NCBI GenBank assembly: GCA_022661535.1
Contig: JAKULF010000002.1
Coordinates: 868,001 to 932,000, forward strand
Direction: 5' to 3'
Length of the DNA stretch: 64,000 nt
Source of the DNA: Eutypa lata
Taxonomy: Eukaryota > Ascomycota > Sordariomycetes > Xylariales > Diatrypaceae
Shown: positions 35,133-50,850 of the stretch, in pieces
Position numbering within the stretch: the first letter of the stretch is position 1
How the letters are laid out: every line of letters starts with the position of its first letter
Program-made: the position numbers and the translations under genes
The notes under the pieces: generated by a model
What the model saw: only the letters and a program-made list of their open reading frames with translations
Databases searched by the model: none
Told to the model about the DNA's origin: nothing

Positions 35133-37639
35133 AAGAATGAGTCTTGCTCAAAATGCTAGGGCGACGGTCCCAAGTTAGTTATATATGAACTGTAAGGTAG
35201 GTAGTGGTTAAGGTAAGGTGAAGGTAGGGTAAGGGGGGTAAGGGATGGGGGGTGACGTCTCGAGTTAATATAGAGAACGGGCACGGGTGGGTGGGTTCTG
35301 CTAGGGCTTGACAGTTCGTATCTACACACCTCAATATAAACGTCTGCTGGACTAGCCAATGAACGGAACGGTTGGGACGGTTTGGTATGAAGAAGAGAAA
35401 GTGGTAAAAAGTGAATGAGATGGGGAACTCATCTTTTCAGCCGCCCGAGCAGAGCTGTCCTGGGGCGGGACTAAATACCACCACATGCTCCGTCATGCCG
35501 TATTAGGGAGGCGGACAGCGGGCGCGAGACGAAAACAGAATGCATAGCGCCCTCAGATATGATCGCTGTCGGAACCCTCTCTGGGCACCCCAGCAACACC
35601 GCGCGCCGATCGCTGATCTGTAGTGGGAAGGGGGTTACGGGAGACGGACGGTTGGCCCAGTCGGTTTCTTTTTGCTCGTCAGGGTTGCATATCTCGTCTC
35701 CATTATTCTGATAGGGTAGGGATAGGATTGAAAATCCCCTGTCTGTTGCTACATACCTAGTTACATGGCTGCATGGCTATTATTGTTTTCTTTTTCTTTC
35801 GTTCTTTCTACCTATTCAAGATAACTACATATCCTTTCAACTCACTACTGTAGTAATTTGCAAGGAAGCCATCCCCCGAGAACCAGTAACAGCGGGGTGT
35901 GTGAGAAGCAGAGACAGATGGACAGTAACAAGAAACGCTTGTCCGTGTCAAGCCCAGCCAACCAAACAGGCCACCAACCGTGCCTGAAACTTTGTTCCGA
36001 CGTCAGCCCAAGTTTTTTTCGCGCGGCCTCGAAACGTTCTGTGCCCTGACGATCAGCTAATAGTTAACACACTGGCGCCGGTATTTGCTGTAGGTTGGCC
36101 TTGGCAACGCAGAACCAGGCACACACGCTGACACACACCACACGTAGAGAAACAGAGAGAGAGATAACCAAAACTACATATGTTATGTACACACACACAC
36201 ACACCACCACCACACACCAACCACACAAAGCATATTATCTCATTCAAACCAGTGCCGTGACAGATAGGCAGGAATAGGCAACCCAATAACTATGGAATTG
36301 TTGTGCACGACGAGAGCGGGTCGAGGCGCGGCGATCCGCAACACGGATCTGCACGTTAGACGGCCAAAAGCCCACCAATGAGGGAGTGAGGCCGGGCAAG
36401 CAGATAACGGACCCCTGGGTGGCTAGCTGACAATTGCGATGCAGGTTCGAGTGTGGTGGTAATCCAAAAAATATGCATTTCAATTACCGTAGCAGCCGCA
36501 GATTACAGTAGGTATGTAGGTACCTCTTACAGTTCTGGATGCACGAATAGATAGATACGTAGCATCGGGTTGGGAAAAGCGTTACATAGTCAAGTAACTA
36601 GCACCTGCAGTAGCTATCTCCGAGTCGTTTGTAGTAAAGATGTGCCCTCTCTCTCACTCTTTTCTCACTCTCTCTTACTCTCTCTAGACTCTCTCAACAT
36701 CATTCAATGACAGGGAAGGTTGGCGCGGTTAGCAATGACCCGAGATGCGCTTGATAGCTTTTAAGCTGCGCTATATTCATTTATCTCATAAGTTCGTATT
36801 TCGGACATCGAACTTCATTTTTCGTTCAGCACTCTGCAAGCTTTGCTGTATAGGGAAATGCGGTTTACAGGCCTCCCGTCTGCCTGTATGTATGTACAAT
36901 GTATATTGATTATCATGTAGTTAGTATAACCCCGGCTCCGGACCGACGAGTCGCAGCTTAACTAGCAAACAGGTCCCGAATTTCATAGCCTCACGCTTTG
37001 TCACGGGCGGCTGTTTCACCTACATTAGTCACGAATATCGTCGGTAGTCATTCCTAATCGTCCAACTAGAGCTGCTAGAGTAGAATAATTATGGCCAATG
37101 ATGAATCTTTCCAGTTATGTATGTACATACATTCTAGCTACAGCTCGTGAAAAAGCTCGTGTAGAGATGCCCAATGGACATGATTTCTTTCCCCCCTTGT
37201 CTGTATCAGAGTATTACTATACCCTATTAATACCTCTAGTTTTTCCATGGCGGCGGTTGGCGTTTTTAATCAATTCTTAATTGCCGGTGGCTCCACTACT
37301 TTATAACCGACCGACAGCCGCCAATCCCCCCAGCCAGCCCAGTAATACACCGCAAATGCCGTAGGCTAATTCGACGACTCGACGAACTGGGGAGTGAGCT
37401 ACAGGCACAATGAAGATGACGTAAAAAGCCCATCAGAATGTACTATAAGCTCCTCGAGCACGCCATTTGTACATATGTAAAGAAACAATGCGCGCGCTGA
37501 GATAATAATATAATATTTATTGTTTAAGATGATGTTCATCTTATACGTTAACAGCAGTTGTCCGCGCGGACGTTCTTCTTTTCCCACAAATTCCCAGACA
37601 AAGGTCGCGACAGGATCGTCGATTACCAGTTACGTGTGT

Positions 37640-37661
37640 ACATACATACATACATACATAC
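37640..37661 (+). repeat. (CATA)n microsatellite
   Basis: About five tandem copies of CATA. Confidence 0.8.
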
Positions 37662-40600
37662 CTCTACGTGCTGCACCGGCTACGTGGTGTGCGGGTTTTC
37701 CTTTTCAGCCTCGTAGAATATCCAGATTGGCCAAGACCGCATATTCCCCATCGAGAACGCTAAAACTCGACTGACAGGAACTGACAGATCGAGAAAGAAT
37801 TGTCACGAAACTTGTACTAGAAAGGAAGGACTGGATTACTATTACAACACTACACACATACATACATGCATACATACAGACCCTCCGGCGGCTTAACTTT
37901 ATTAGTGCCATTTGGGGGGGGGGGTCGACAGGGTCGATAAGCCGTAACGTGGCATACCTATCCCGCCGCATGTCAAAAAGTCTTCTTTTAAAAAGAAAAA
38001 TTGGGCTGACTAACTGGGGCTGCTGGGTATTTTACGAGACATGCCGATCTTCACTGTCTTAAGTCTAAAAGTCGGGGAGGCCCTGGGAGGGCAAAGTGAG
38101 GGATAACAAAGTGGTTCGTGGGGGGGGGGGGATCAGATGAATAAGACAAGACATATTGCGTCTCGGACATCTCGGGGAACGTGGCAGACAACACGCGCTC
38201 TTTTTCGTTTCTTCGTTTTCTTTTCACAGCCATTTGTTTTATTTTATGAATTCATTCTGTGCTGATGACGACGAATTATGATCGCCATATCAGGACAATG
38301 AGTAAATAAGCCCACAGCGCAGAGAGAGGTTTGGCTTGGAAGCAGCTGTTACCGAGATGGCTGTGACGTAGGATTAGCTCCAGGTGTTGTAAGAGGGTCG
38401 CGGGAAACGACTCCCCCGTGGGTGATCTCTTGGAATTTTTGGATTTTCGAAACGCGCGAGCAGATCTCTCGGTTCGAACTTCAGATGATCTAAGTTACCT
38501 AGGTATGTCAAAGACCGTGGTAAGACCCTACTATGTAGGTAACTACAGCGAAAATACGCTCAAATACCGGGCCTACGGGTCTTCTTAAGCTCATATGGCC
38601 CCATCGTTTCTATTTAGATCGCCTCTTGCCTGTGTCTGTGTTTGATGCGCAATCCACATGTCCATTCTACTGGATATTATCAAATAATTGCAGGTTTTAA
38701 AGGGGGGCCCCAGAATGCTCGGCGGTCCAGAATCCAGATTGTAGGAAGTTGGTCTGACTCTGACTGTAGCCGCATGGCCTTGGCTTTTTTGGTCGTGCTC
38801 TTCTTTCCTGCCATTCAGCCATCTTGATTTTTGACGTCAGTTAACTACTGGGTGGTTAGTTAGTTGCCATAGTAGCGAAACTCTTGTGTCCATTGACAAA
38901 ACAAGCATGTGTTCTTCCCTAACTTCTGATTCAGAATTCCTTGATATTCGATGTTACAGAAGTTCGTATCATCCCAATTGTAATCAAAGAAAACATGCCA
39001 GAGCGCCATCTTGTCTCCTATCGTCGTGGCGCTCTTAATTACAGAGGCCCCCTTACCTACCTACCTTATCTCCACAGGAGTTTCTCGGGGAGTTGACGCA
39101 CCGACGGCGCAACGCCACCAACAATCACAAACGCCAGCCAGCCAGCCATGACTCAAAAAGAAATGTTTGAAAACGGAAACCTCCAACCCCTTTTTGTCGA
39201 AAGACTCAACGAAACTTCTTCTTCTTTCCGCGAATTGTGCGCCTCATGAATGCAGCACCTGCAGCGTTCATCCCTCGGTGTCCTCGGCCCGCCAAGACGG
39301 TACCCAATCTGTGGCGTCGAGCTAACGCAAGAGCTGCATTGCATTATTGATGGCGTTAACTAACTACCAACCATTGAGAGCACGGAATAATAAGACTATC
39401 TTCTTATTCGTACGGGCTGATCATTTGCCGTAGCAACCAGAGGCCGCGGGAAGGAGTGCATCGATAATTTATCAGCGTATGCTTTCCCTCTAGTTAACGT
39501 TAGTCTAGCGCCTGCCTGCGTACTTTTGAGCGGCGTTCAGTTTGGTCTGCAATCGCAATTCGCGGATAATCAACAACATCCAGCTTTTGATAACGAAACG
39601 TTTGGTTCCAACAGACATTCCAACTAGTCATTCCGATTGATGCATCCAAGATCCGTAGATGCCGCCGTCCAGTGTTTCGGTTTTCACTACCACCCTGGCG
39701 TAACCCAAGAGGCTGGATAAGATGTCGAGGAACATGCAGGAAGCGAAGCTGCTTCATTTGACGAACCCACCCCCAGTCCTCGATTGCGTACGCAGAATCC
39801 CATCCAGGAACGAACGCTGATACATATGTATTAAATTGCTTATATCTACTTAAGTACATGCAATGCATGCAGCTTGCCGCCTGAAACTCTGTACACAAAA
39901 AGGTGGTTCTAGAATATGGTAAGATTTCTGTAGTTAGTCATCAAACCCTCCCGATGCAAAAGGACGCACATAGATAGGTATTACCCATCCCCATCCAGCG
40001 GCATCTAATCCTTGAGACAATAGCCACCACGCAGGTAAGGGGCGTGTGTAGTAGTAGGTAACAAGTGAGCACATTACGTATGCCCGTCTTCGCAGCGCAT
40101 TGCAGTGTTCTCGCCGAACGCAAAGCTCTTGGCGATTTCTGGCTGCTCTGATAACGAAAAACAACTACTACATAAGCCTGCCGATCCGACAGGCCAGGAG
40201 AGAGAATCTCACCTTGGGCCGTGGCAACCAACATGTAGTTCTTTCTTATCTTGGCAGGTGTTTTTCTTCCTTCTTACTAGTGCACAGGTGCACTATCTAT
40301 CTTAAAAACCACAGGATTTTACATATCTAGAGCTGTCTATCAACGGGTCGCCGTACCTTGGATCTCGTCATAGGTTCTAACGTGATTAATGTGATATGGA
40401 AATCCCGTCGGAGGCAAAACACCTTGCCGTGATAACAAACGTGCGAGGCGAAGTTCACATTATTCCTAAGGGGAACTTAATGCGGTACAACTCAAAGCCA
40501 CCATGCAGGTAGTTGTCGGGATCGGAGCTATGTGGAGATGATGGCTTATCGTAAATATACCTACCTGGGATGACGATAAGTCGCTGTTGATATATTGCGA

Positions 40601-40710
40601 CCGAAACCGACACCGACATGATGGTAAGAATCTGGATGTACAGTAGCCAGGCCGCAGGCAGCCAGCCAGCCTTTGCAAAGTTCGGATATACTGCATATAT
40701 GTACCATGAA

Positions 40711-40731
40711 TCATCATCATCATCATCATCA
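40711..40731 (+). repeat. (TCA)n trinucleotide repeat
   Basis: Seven tandem TCA triplets. On the minus strand it reads as an Asp run in a chance frame. Confidence 0.8.
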
Positions 40732-43700
40732 CTGCATGATCCTACACTTGGATCAAAAGTCGCAAGCAACCTCTTCAGTAATCGGGGTTCTGGGCCAACG
40801 CCGACGCAAGCCCAAAGAGGCAAATGAACCATCGGCATGTTACGCGTGGCCTTCCTGCAAGATCCTGTGCGTGAGCCTATGGAGCACACATGTAGATAGA
40901 TATATTAAGCTCGACTACCTGACTACGTCAATCGGTCAATCAATCAATACTTCTTGGAATATCTTGGGTGATGGCGTAAACCTACAGCAGTCGATTATGC
41001 AGTCGCCATTGCCAAGGCGGTAGTCTTCCCATTTAGCCTAACGAGAGAGATATGTAGATAGATGCCTTCCAGGCCCTGGCTCGCACGCAATTTTCAAGCT
41101 CGCTTCCTTCATTCATTGACTCACTCACACCTGGTATCTCGGGGAGGAACGACGTGGTGCGGGGGGACAGTTGATCGCAAACAGGAATTTTCGTAGCAAC
41201 GCAATACTTCTCTGTCAATGAAGTTGGTTGGGTTTCATCTGTCAAGATGACCCTTTCCATTCCATCCGTGAAAGCGGTCAACATGATCTAACTAGTCGGG
41301 GCCGTTAAATCTTGATTCATACCACGCACGGGATTATACACAATGTTGTCTTCATGGCCTCCAAGTAAGACATCTCCGATTCCTACTTTACCATCTATCT
41401 TGTTTTTTCCTTTATCCAACATAATCCTGAATATTGTTCCATATTACTATATAGACAAGTAGCATGCATATCTAACCTCTCAAATTATATCTTCTTTCAT
41501 CAAACGATGAAGTTGGTCGCCGATTAACACTACGCGCTGTGTCTCCGCCAATGCGATAACACAGTTTCCGCCTCTGGATATTGAAATATATTAGGCCTAG
41601 GAGAGCAGCTAGCACATACGACACGTACATTGACGTAGACCCTTGATGTTCTAGCCAATAGTGTGTATATTTGGCTCTGCAGGATATCTAGGTCTATAGG
41701 AGTTATAGACTTCCAGTTGCGTTGGGTATATTCATGGGGTTTTAAGCCCTTCTAAGTGAATAAGAAAACATGACTCCAAGAAAACCAATCTAATGTTGAC
41801 CCCTTTTACCCCTATATCGCTTCCTGTAAATATCGCGCTTGGATGCTGCCTCATTATCAAGGGGGTGCGGTTCGGGCAGAAGCTCCTTCTCCAACTCGCT
41901 CGAGTCAACCTGGTAGCGGCCACTGCTGCCACTTTCCTATACCAGTAGTATAGCCTGCCAGCCGTTTTCATCTTCATTAAAGTCCCAGCTGTTGTTAGGC
42001 CCTGCATCATCAGTGCCATCAAGTCAAGCCTCCACGCAGTGAAGTCTTAATATATCAACCCATGTCGTGACTGATGGTTAACAGAGTAGCTGCGCTTCAA
42101 AGATATATAACTTAGGCAATTAATATGTCATATATACAACCAAACTAACGGGATTAATCGATTAGGAGTTTGGGCAATATGACAATAACCAGAAAGTAAA
42201 TAACACGTAAACGAGACCATTCCTGACCCCCTACTGCTAAGTCGCTGAAGTTCAGGGTTACAAAGCCTTAAGGCTGTTGATTTCGGCCCAATTTCTAGCA
42301 ACTAGAAAATATGCCCGTACTTATAACGTGCTATACGCAAAAGCTAAAAGAGATCCTTACATATATGCCCCCTATCGCTAGATTTTCGAATCTAGAGATT
42401 CCTGAACAGTATTCTACAAGAAGCCTCCCGGCCCTAGAAATGACCCCCAAACCATTCACAACCCTTTTCTAATTACCGGGCATTTCATAACTATGTAAGA
42501 GCTGAACATTGTAACTATTATATGCTTACAACTCACGGAAATCTCGATGGGGTTGATGTGATGCTAGCTCCAAATTGCTGATGTGAGCAGTATTACTTTC
42601 TAATCAAGGCAAAAAGGGGCAACTGCGCCATAGAATCTACCCGGCTTCAGAATTAGGGTGTTAGATAGAGTAAGACATTAATATAGCCTACCTAGGTTGG
42701 CCTCTTGCTTCGTACTGGTAGACTACATTCCACATAGATGAAAATTACAAGGAGAGTTTTCTTCTATCACTTGTGGTTAAGTTTTTCTATCGCTTATGGT
42801 TAAATCTTTTTTTCTTTTTTTGATTTTTTGAGTGCGATAATGCTGGATAGTCCGGTAAATTTACAATGAGATATCGTACGCCTCGGAACAAGGTCTGAGA
42901 TGTTCTTTAAATTTTTGAAGCATACCTACATGGTTTAAAAGATAATGAAAATGATGATAGGGTGAAGAAGACTAATGTATGTAGACATGTATAAAATCTG
43001 TGTGTAATATTGATTTACACCTCTATGGATGACCTTGCACCTAGTTAGCTACATATGAACCAAAGCCTCGGGACCTGGGCATGATCTTAGAGACCCATCC
43101 ATCCATTGTACATTCTGACCCAGAAACGATAGCGACAGCGAAGTACCACTTCAATCACGACACATGAGCTCGAATCTTTTTCGCTCTAATCTAATCGAAG
43201 AAAACAGTTGATCCTGCTCAGCCATCCCCAGAGGCTGTTTGACCTGCATACTCAAGTAGGTATCAAGTCCATGTGTCATGACAAGCATATTATTCAACGA
43301 CCGCAAGCGACACGGGTTCCACGTTTTAACACAATACACCACTCGCCCTCAATGGCAGAGCAGAGCCATCCTTCAGTGGCCCACCGACCTCATCTAGCAC
43401 ATCATCTGTCGCACCCCACCACCGACGCCCGACCTTCGTTCCCACCTTCTTCCAACCCCTAGGCAAATACGCATGTCCCGCTCGGAAGACATGTGCGCTG
43501 CCCTCCTCCCCGTCCCAACAATACCCAGCGGCTGCTGCTCAGCAGTGACGACCACCTCATCCAGCTCCGGGTGCAGCGTGACGTATGTACTACCTCTCAT
43601 AGCGGGACCCTTTCCCACGCGCTGGCATTCCAGCAGACGCTTCAGTCCCTTTGGTGATCTCGAGATTGATGTCAGTCGCCACCGCCACCACCGGCGGCGG

Positions 43701-44850
43701 ATCCTCCTGGGAGGATATGTCTTGGACCACGGTGCAATTGCAGCGCTGCAGAGCTAGGCCGGGGTTGAAGATGATAGAATATGTTCTGGATGATCACCGG
43801 CTTGGGGGAGGGCAGATGCGTCTAACTAGTGTCGCTGCGATGGAGGAGAGGTCTGGAATGAGCTGGAGTCCTTCGCTATCCTCGCGCTTGTACGTCGAAG
43901 GCGAGAGAGAGAGGGGTTAGTTAGTACGATTGATATTGATAGGGGCTGTGAGATCCGTGATTGTTGGTTGGTAGATGACGTAGTAGTCTAGTAGCTATAG
44001 TGAATCGGAAGGCCAGTTCCTTTGTGTATGTATACTGGATGGAGAAAATTTTGAGGTTTGACGTTACCTAGTAGACGGCGTCGACAACGATCGTCGCGGT
44101 TTATATATCTTTAACAAGCATTTTGATGAGGGCGACCCCGAGGACTCGCAGAGTTTGGATTCGATAGGAGGCGGTACCCTGACTGCCTGGGTAAGCAAGC
44201 ATCACCATTGAACAGGATTCCCTAGTAAGGCGCCAATGGTGGCCTGTCCTATCCCGTGACGACACCAGCTGTCACCTGGGGAAACTTGAAGGTATTTTCA
44301 ATTTTGACTTGGTGATCATGTATGAACATGTCACAGAAGAGGGGTTAAAAAGGGGAGTCGCTTAGTAAGGTCAGGACGTCCTTGAGTCTATCTAGGCTTC
44401 CTTTACTATGTACTAGGCAATTAAGGAGACACTCACCCCTTTCTGTTGGTAGATTGGGTACGATACTCAAATGAATTTGACTGAATGGAGCATCAACTGT
44501 TGTACGTACATCCTCCGTTGAAATCACACAAACATCTTATTCCAAAGTATCATAGCTGTGAGCTCATGATCACTTTTCAGTGTTGGAATTGAGCTACCTA
44601 CTTAGTTACCTATCTGCTTCGTAGACGTTGATAAACTACTTATTATTCTCTACTGTGCTGCTTAGTTGACTTCTTGATCGGGCAGCAGTTAAGGGCGACC
44701 AGATGAAATCCTATGTATGATGTCTCCAAAGAAAAAATCAATCCTAAGGTGAGGGCCGCCCTACTATATGAGGTTATGTATATATATATGCATAGATCTT
44801 GTCCTCGACAGCTCCTACCTATGCTTCATACATACACTAGAAGCAACAAT

Positions 44851-46850
44851 TTACGTAGACCGGGGGATTCTTCCCTTGCTTAGACCAACCTTGCCGTCAT
44901 CAACATTGTCACCGACGTCAGCTTCCTCATCCTCCTCCAAGTGGAGCAGGGTTTCTTGCGCTGTACATATTAACAATTAGCAAAAAAAAGTGATGATCAA
45001 AGACAAGCAGGAATGTGTATTAAGAATAAGAACAATTAGCAACTTACCGCTCCAAAGCTCCGAGTACAACCCCCCCCGATCAATGAGCTCCTGGTGGGTG
45101 CCCTGCTCGGCGACGCGGCCCTCGCGGAGGACGATGATGAGGTCGGAGTCGTAGATGGTGCGCAGGCGGTGGGCGATGAAGACGCTGGTGCGGGCCTTCT
45201 CGCGCAGGATGCTGTTGATGTTGATCATGAGGGCCTGCTCGGTGTGGGTGTCGAGGGCGCTGGTGGCCTCGTCGAAGAAGAGGAGGGGCGGGTCCTTGAG
45301 GAGCAGGCGCGACACCGCGAGGCGCTGCTTCTCGCCGCCGCTGATCATCATGCCGCGCTCGCCCACCTTGGTGCCGTACCCGCCCGGCCAGCTCGCGATG
45401 GTGTCGTGGATCCGGGCCCGCTTCGCCGCCGCCGTGATCGCCGCGTCGTCCGCCGCCATGTTGCCGTACCGGATGTTGTGCCGCACCGTGTCGTTGAAGA
45501 GCGGCGTGTCCTGCGGCACGACGCCGATGGACCGGCGCAGGGACTCGAGCGTCACGTCGCGCACGTCCTGGTCGTCAATCAGGATGCGGCCCGTCTCCAC
45601 GTCGTAGTACCGGAAGAGAAGTCGTAATAGGGTAGACTTGCCACACCCACTTGGTCCAACGATCGCCACCTTCTTGCCGGCGGGGATTGTGAGACTCAGA
45701 TCGCGAAGGATAGGACGGTCAGGGTTGTAGCCAAACGACACATTCTCGAACTTGATTTGGCCACCCTTCTCCAGCTGGAGGGCCTTCGCATCAGGTGCTT
45801 CCTTGATAGAGACATTGACCTTTTGGAGGTTGAAGAGCGTTTCCATGTCCAGGAGGGACTGTCTTAGCTCTCGGTACACAGAGCCGAGGAAGTTGAGGGG
45901 TACCGATAGTTGGAAAACAAGCTGGTTCACCATTACCAAGTCACCGACTGTCAATGCGCCACTAGCCACACCGTTAGCGGCTAGGTACATCATTGCGGTT
46001 AATGCGCTTGAGAATATGATGTTTTGACCGCTGTTTAAAAACGCCAAGGACGTGGCCACCTTGATGGAGCTCTTCTCATAGTCATGCAGAGCCTTATCGT
46101 ACCGTGACACCTCGAACTTTTCGTTATTAAAGTACTTGACAGCCTCGTAGTTGATCAGAGAGTCGACTGCTACCGTCGATGCTCTGTTGTCCGCGGCGTT
46201 GGCCTGTCTTCGGAACTTGGTTCTCCACGACGTGGTCCAAATGGTGAATGCCGTGTACGCAGTCATGGTTATCGCAGTGATGGCAGCGAACTTTGCGCCG
46301 TATTGCCAAGTGAGAATACCGCATACCATAGAGATTTCAAGGGCCGTCGGCAGGATATGAAAGACCATGCTGGTGAGCAAGAAGCTGATACCCTTAGTAC
46401 CTCTATCAATAGCCCTCGTCAGACCGCCGGTCTGCTTGGTGAGGTGGAAGTTTAGGTCCAACCGTAGGAGGTGGTCGAAGACGTTGCACGCTACTTTCCG
46501 TATCGCCTTCTGCGCCACCGAGGCGAATACCGCATTGCGCAGTTCCTGAAATACAGTCGCACCTATCCTGGTCGCGCCATACGCCAAAATCATGCTCCCG
46601 CACACCATAGCGGCCGTGCCACCGGTAGCGCCCACATCGATATTCATAGCATCTACGATGTTTTTGAAGTAGAATGGCACTTGCACGTTCAGCACCTTCG
46701 CGCCTACCAGAAGCGCAACGGCGATCGAGACGCGCACCTTAGCGTCCAAGCTGTGTTTGGGCCACAGGTATCGCGACATCTCCTTCATGATGGCCCAGTC
46801 CGCCTTGCGCTGCTCTTGCGCCGACTTGTCGACCGTGGCGAGCGGATCTT

Positions 46851-46883
<33 letters not shown>

Positions 46884-47151
46884 TGCTTTTGTTTTTGTTA
46901 TTATTATCCGGCGCCGGCTTCTTAGACGCGTAGGTCCCGAACCAGGCCCTCCTCTTCGGTTCATTCTTCGTCGCAGCAGGGGCCGGGTCGACCGGCAAGC
47001 CTGGTTGTGTTTTCCGAAGGAGACATCGAGACGACGCGAAGACGCGTATTCCGCTATTCCGAGGTGGGCGGAACGACTGGTTCAGGCCGAGACACGTCGG
47101 GTAGGCTGTGGTACCGGTTATGGCGACCCGAGTGATGGTTTTCGATATCAT
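44851..47151 (-). CDS. ATM1: Mitochondrial ABC transporter Atm1 (iron-sulfur export)
   Basis: Two exons (47151-45048, 44960-44851) give 737 residues. A basic N-terminus with a poly-Gln run (about residues 90-99, CTG repeat near 46857) fits a mitochondrial presequence. Six transmembrane helices follow. The ATPase domain has Walker [10 protein letters not shown], the Q-loop VVPQDTPLF, the signature ISGGEKQR, Walker [14 protein letters not shown] and the H-loop FIAHRL. Half-size ABC exporters of this type work as dimers in the inner membrane, sending glutathione-linked sulfur/iron material to the cytosol for Fe-S assembly; this is established for Atm1 and ABCB7. The last exon gives [17 protein letters not shown], as in Atm1 proteins. 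The splice pair is GTAAGT/ACAG. Confidence 0.95.
46857..46884. repeat. CTG/CAG repeat inside ATM1
   Basis: Tandem triplets encode ten glutamines near residue 95 of Atm1, in the cleavable presequence region where length change is likely tolerated. Confidence 0.8.
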
Positions 47152-50327
<3,176 letters not shown>

Positions 50328-50850
50328 ATGACCTATCAAGCGTCAACTGGTCTGCGACGATTGTGGATTCGGTGGGCAGTCATGAAAGACTCTGGAAGTT
50401 CGGCCCTTGTAAATAGACCTCAATAAATGAAAATAAATAAATCCGAATTATACATAAAAGTACGCTACATGAAACGGAAACTCTTTACCGGATGCTGTAT
50501 ACAATAGCATCGCGATGACACAAACTGGTTAGCTGGAAAGGCCTAACAATATGGGTGTCGGATACTAACTTCCTGGTGTTAGAGAGATAATGCTACAATT
50601 TGAGCTCACACATGTCAAGTATAATGAAACACCCTAGGCTGGTGACCGTGGTCATGCTACCTCTCGCCACATGTATGTAAACAAGACCGCGATATTTAAC
50701 TGGCACCAACTCCCCATTCCTCTTTTCCACGGGTTCCTATTCAACTGGCAGCGCTTGGTTAGGAGATGGATTTGCTGAGTCCCGTTCCTGCTCTAGAAGG
50801 CGTAAGCATCTTGAAGATGTCCATCCCAAGCGTTTCAAGATGTGGTTTGA
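50328..50850. other. Convergent intergenic, no gene seen
   Basis: AATAAA-like AT-rich DNA lies just after the SDR stop. Nothing else was seen. Confidence 0.4.

Larger units (their letters stand above)
35035..44850. other. Gene-poor region (9.8 kb)
   Basis: I found no gene that I can support. Open frames up to 144 codons exist but have no motif or splice support. It contains microsatellites: CA/CAC near 36189, CATA at about 37640-37661, G runs at 37914 and 38121, and TCA at 40711-40731. 42.0-43.0 kb is AT-rich. A GC-richer strip at about 43.4-43.9 kb has open frames on the minus strand that could be the relic of a gene. Confidence 0.4.

Noticed and set aside
36421..36470. GGTTCGAGT motif resembling a tRNA B box
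   Set aside because: Flanks do not pair into a T arm and no A box lies at the right distance.
39500..39898. 132-codon frame on the minus strand
   Set aside because: It begins at GTG, not ATG, has no motif or splice support, and lies in a gene-poor region where such frames arise by chance.
40455..40889. 144-codon frame with an Asp run, minus strand
   Set aside because: The Asp run is just a triplet repeat read in frame; there is no domain and no neighbouring transcript signal.
45094..45627. 177-codon frame antisense to ATM1
   Set aside because: It is a shadow of the GC-rich ATPase domain on the other strand.
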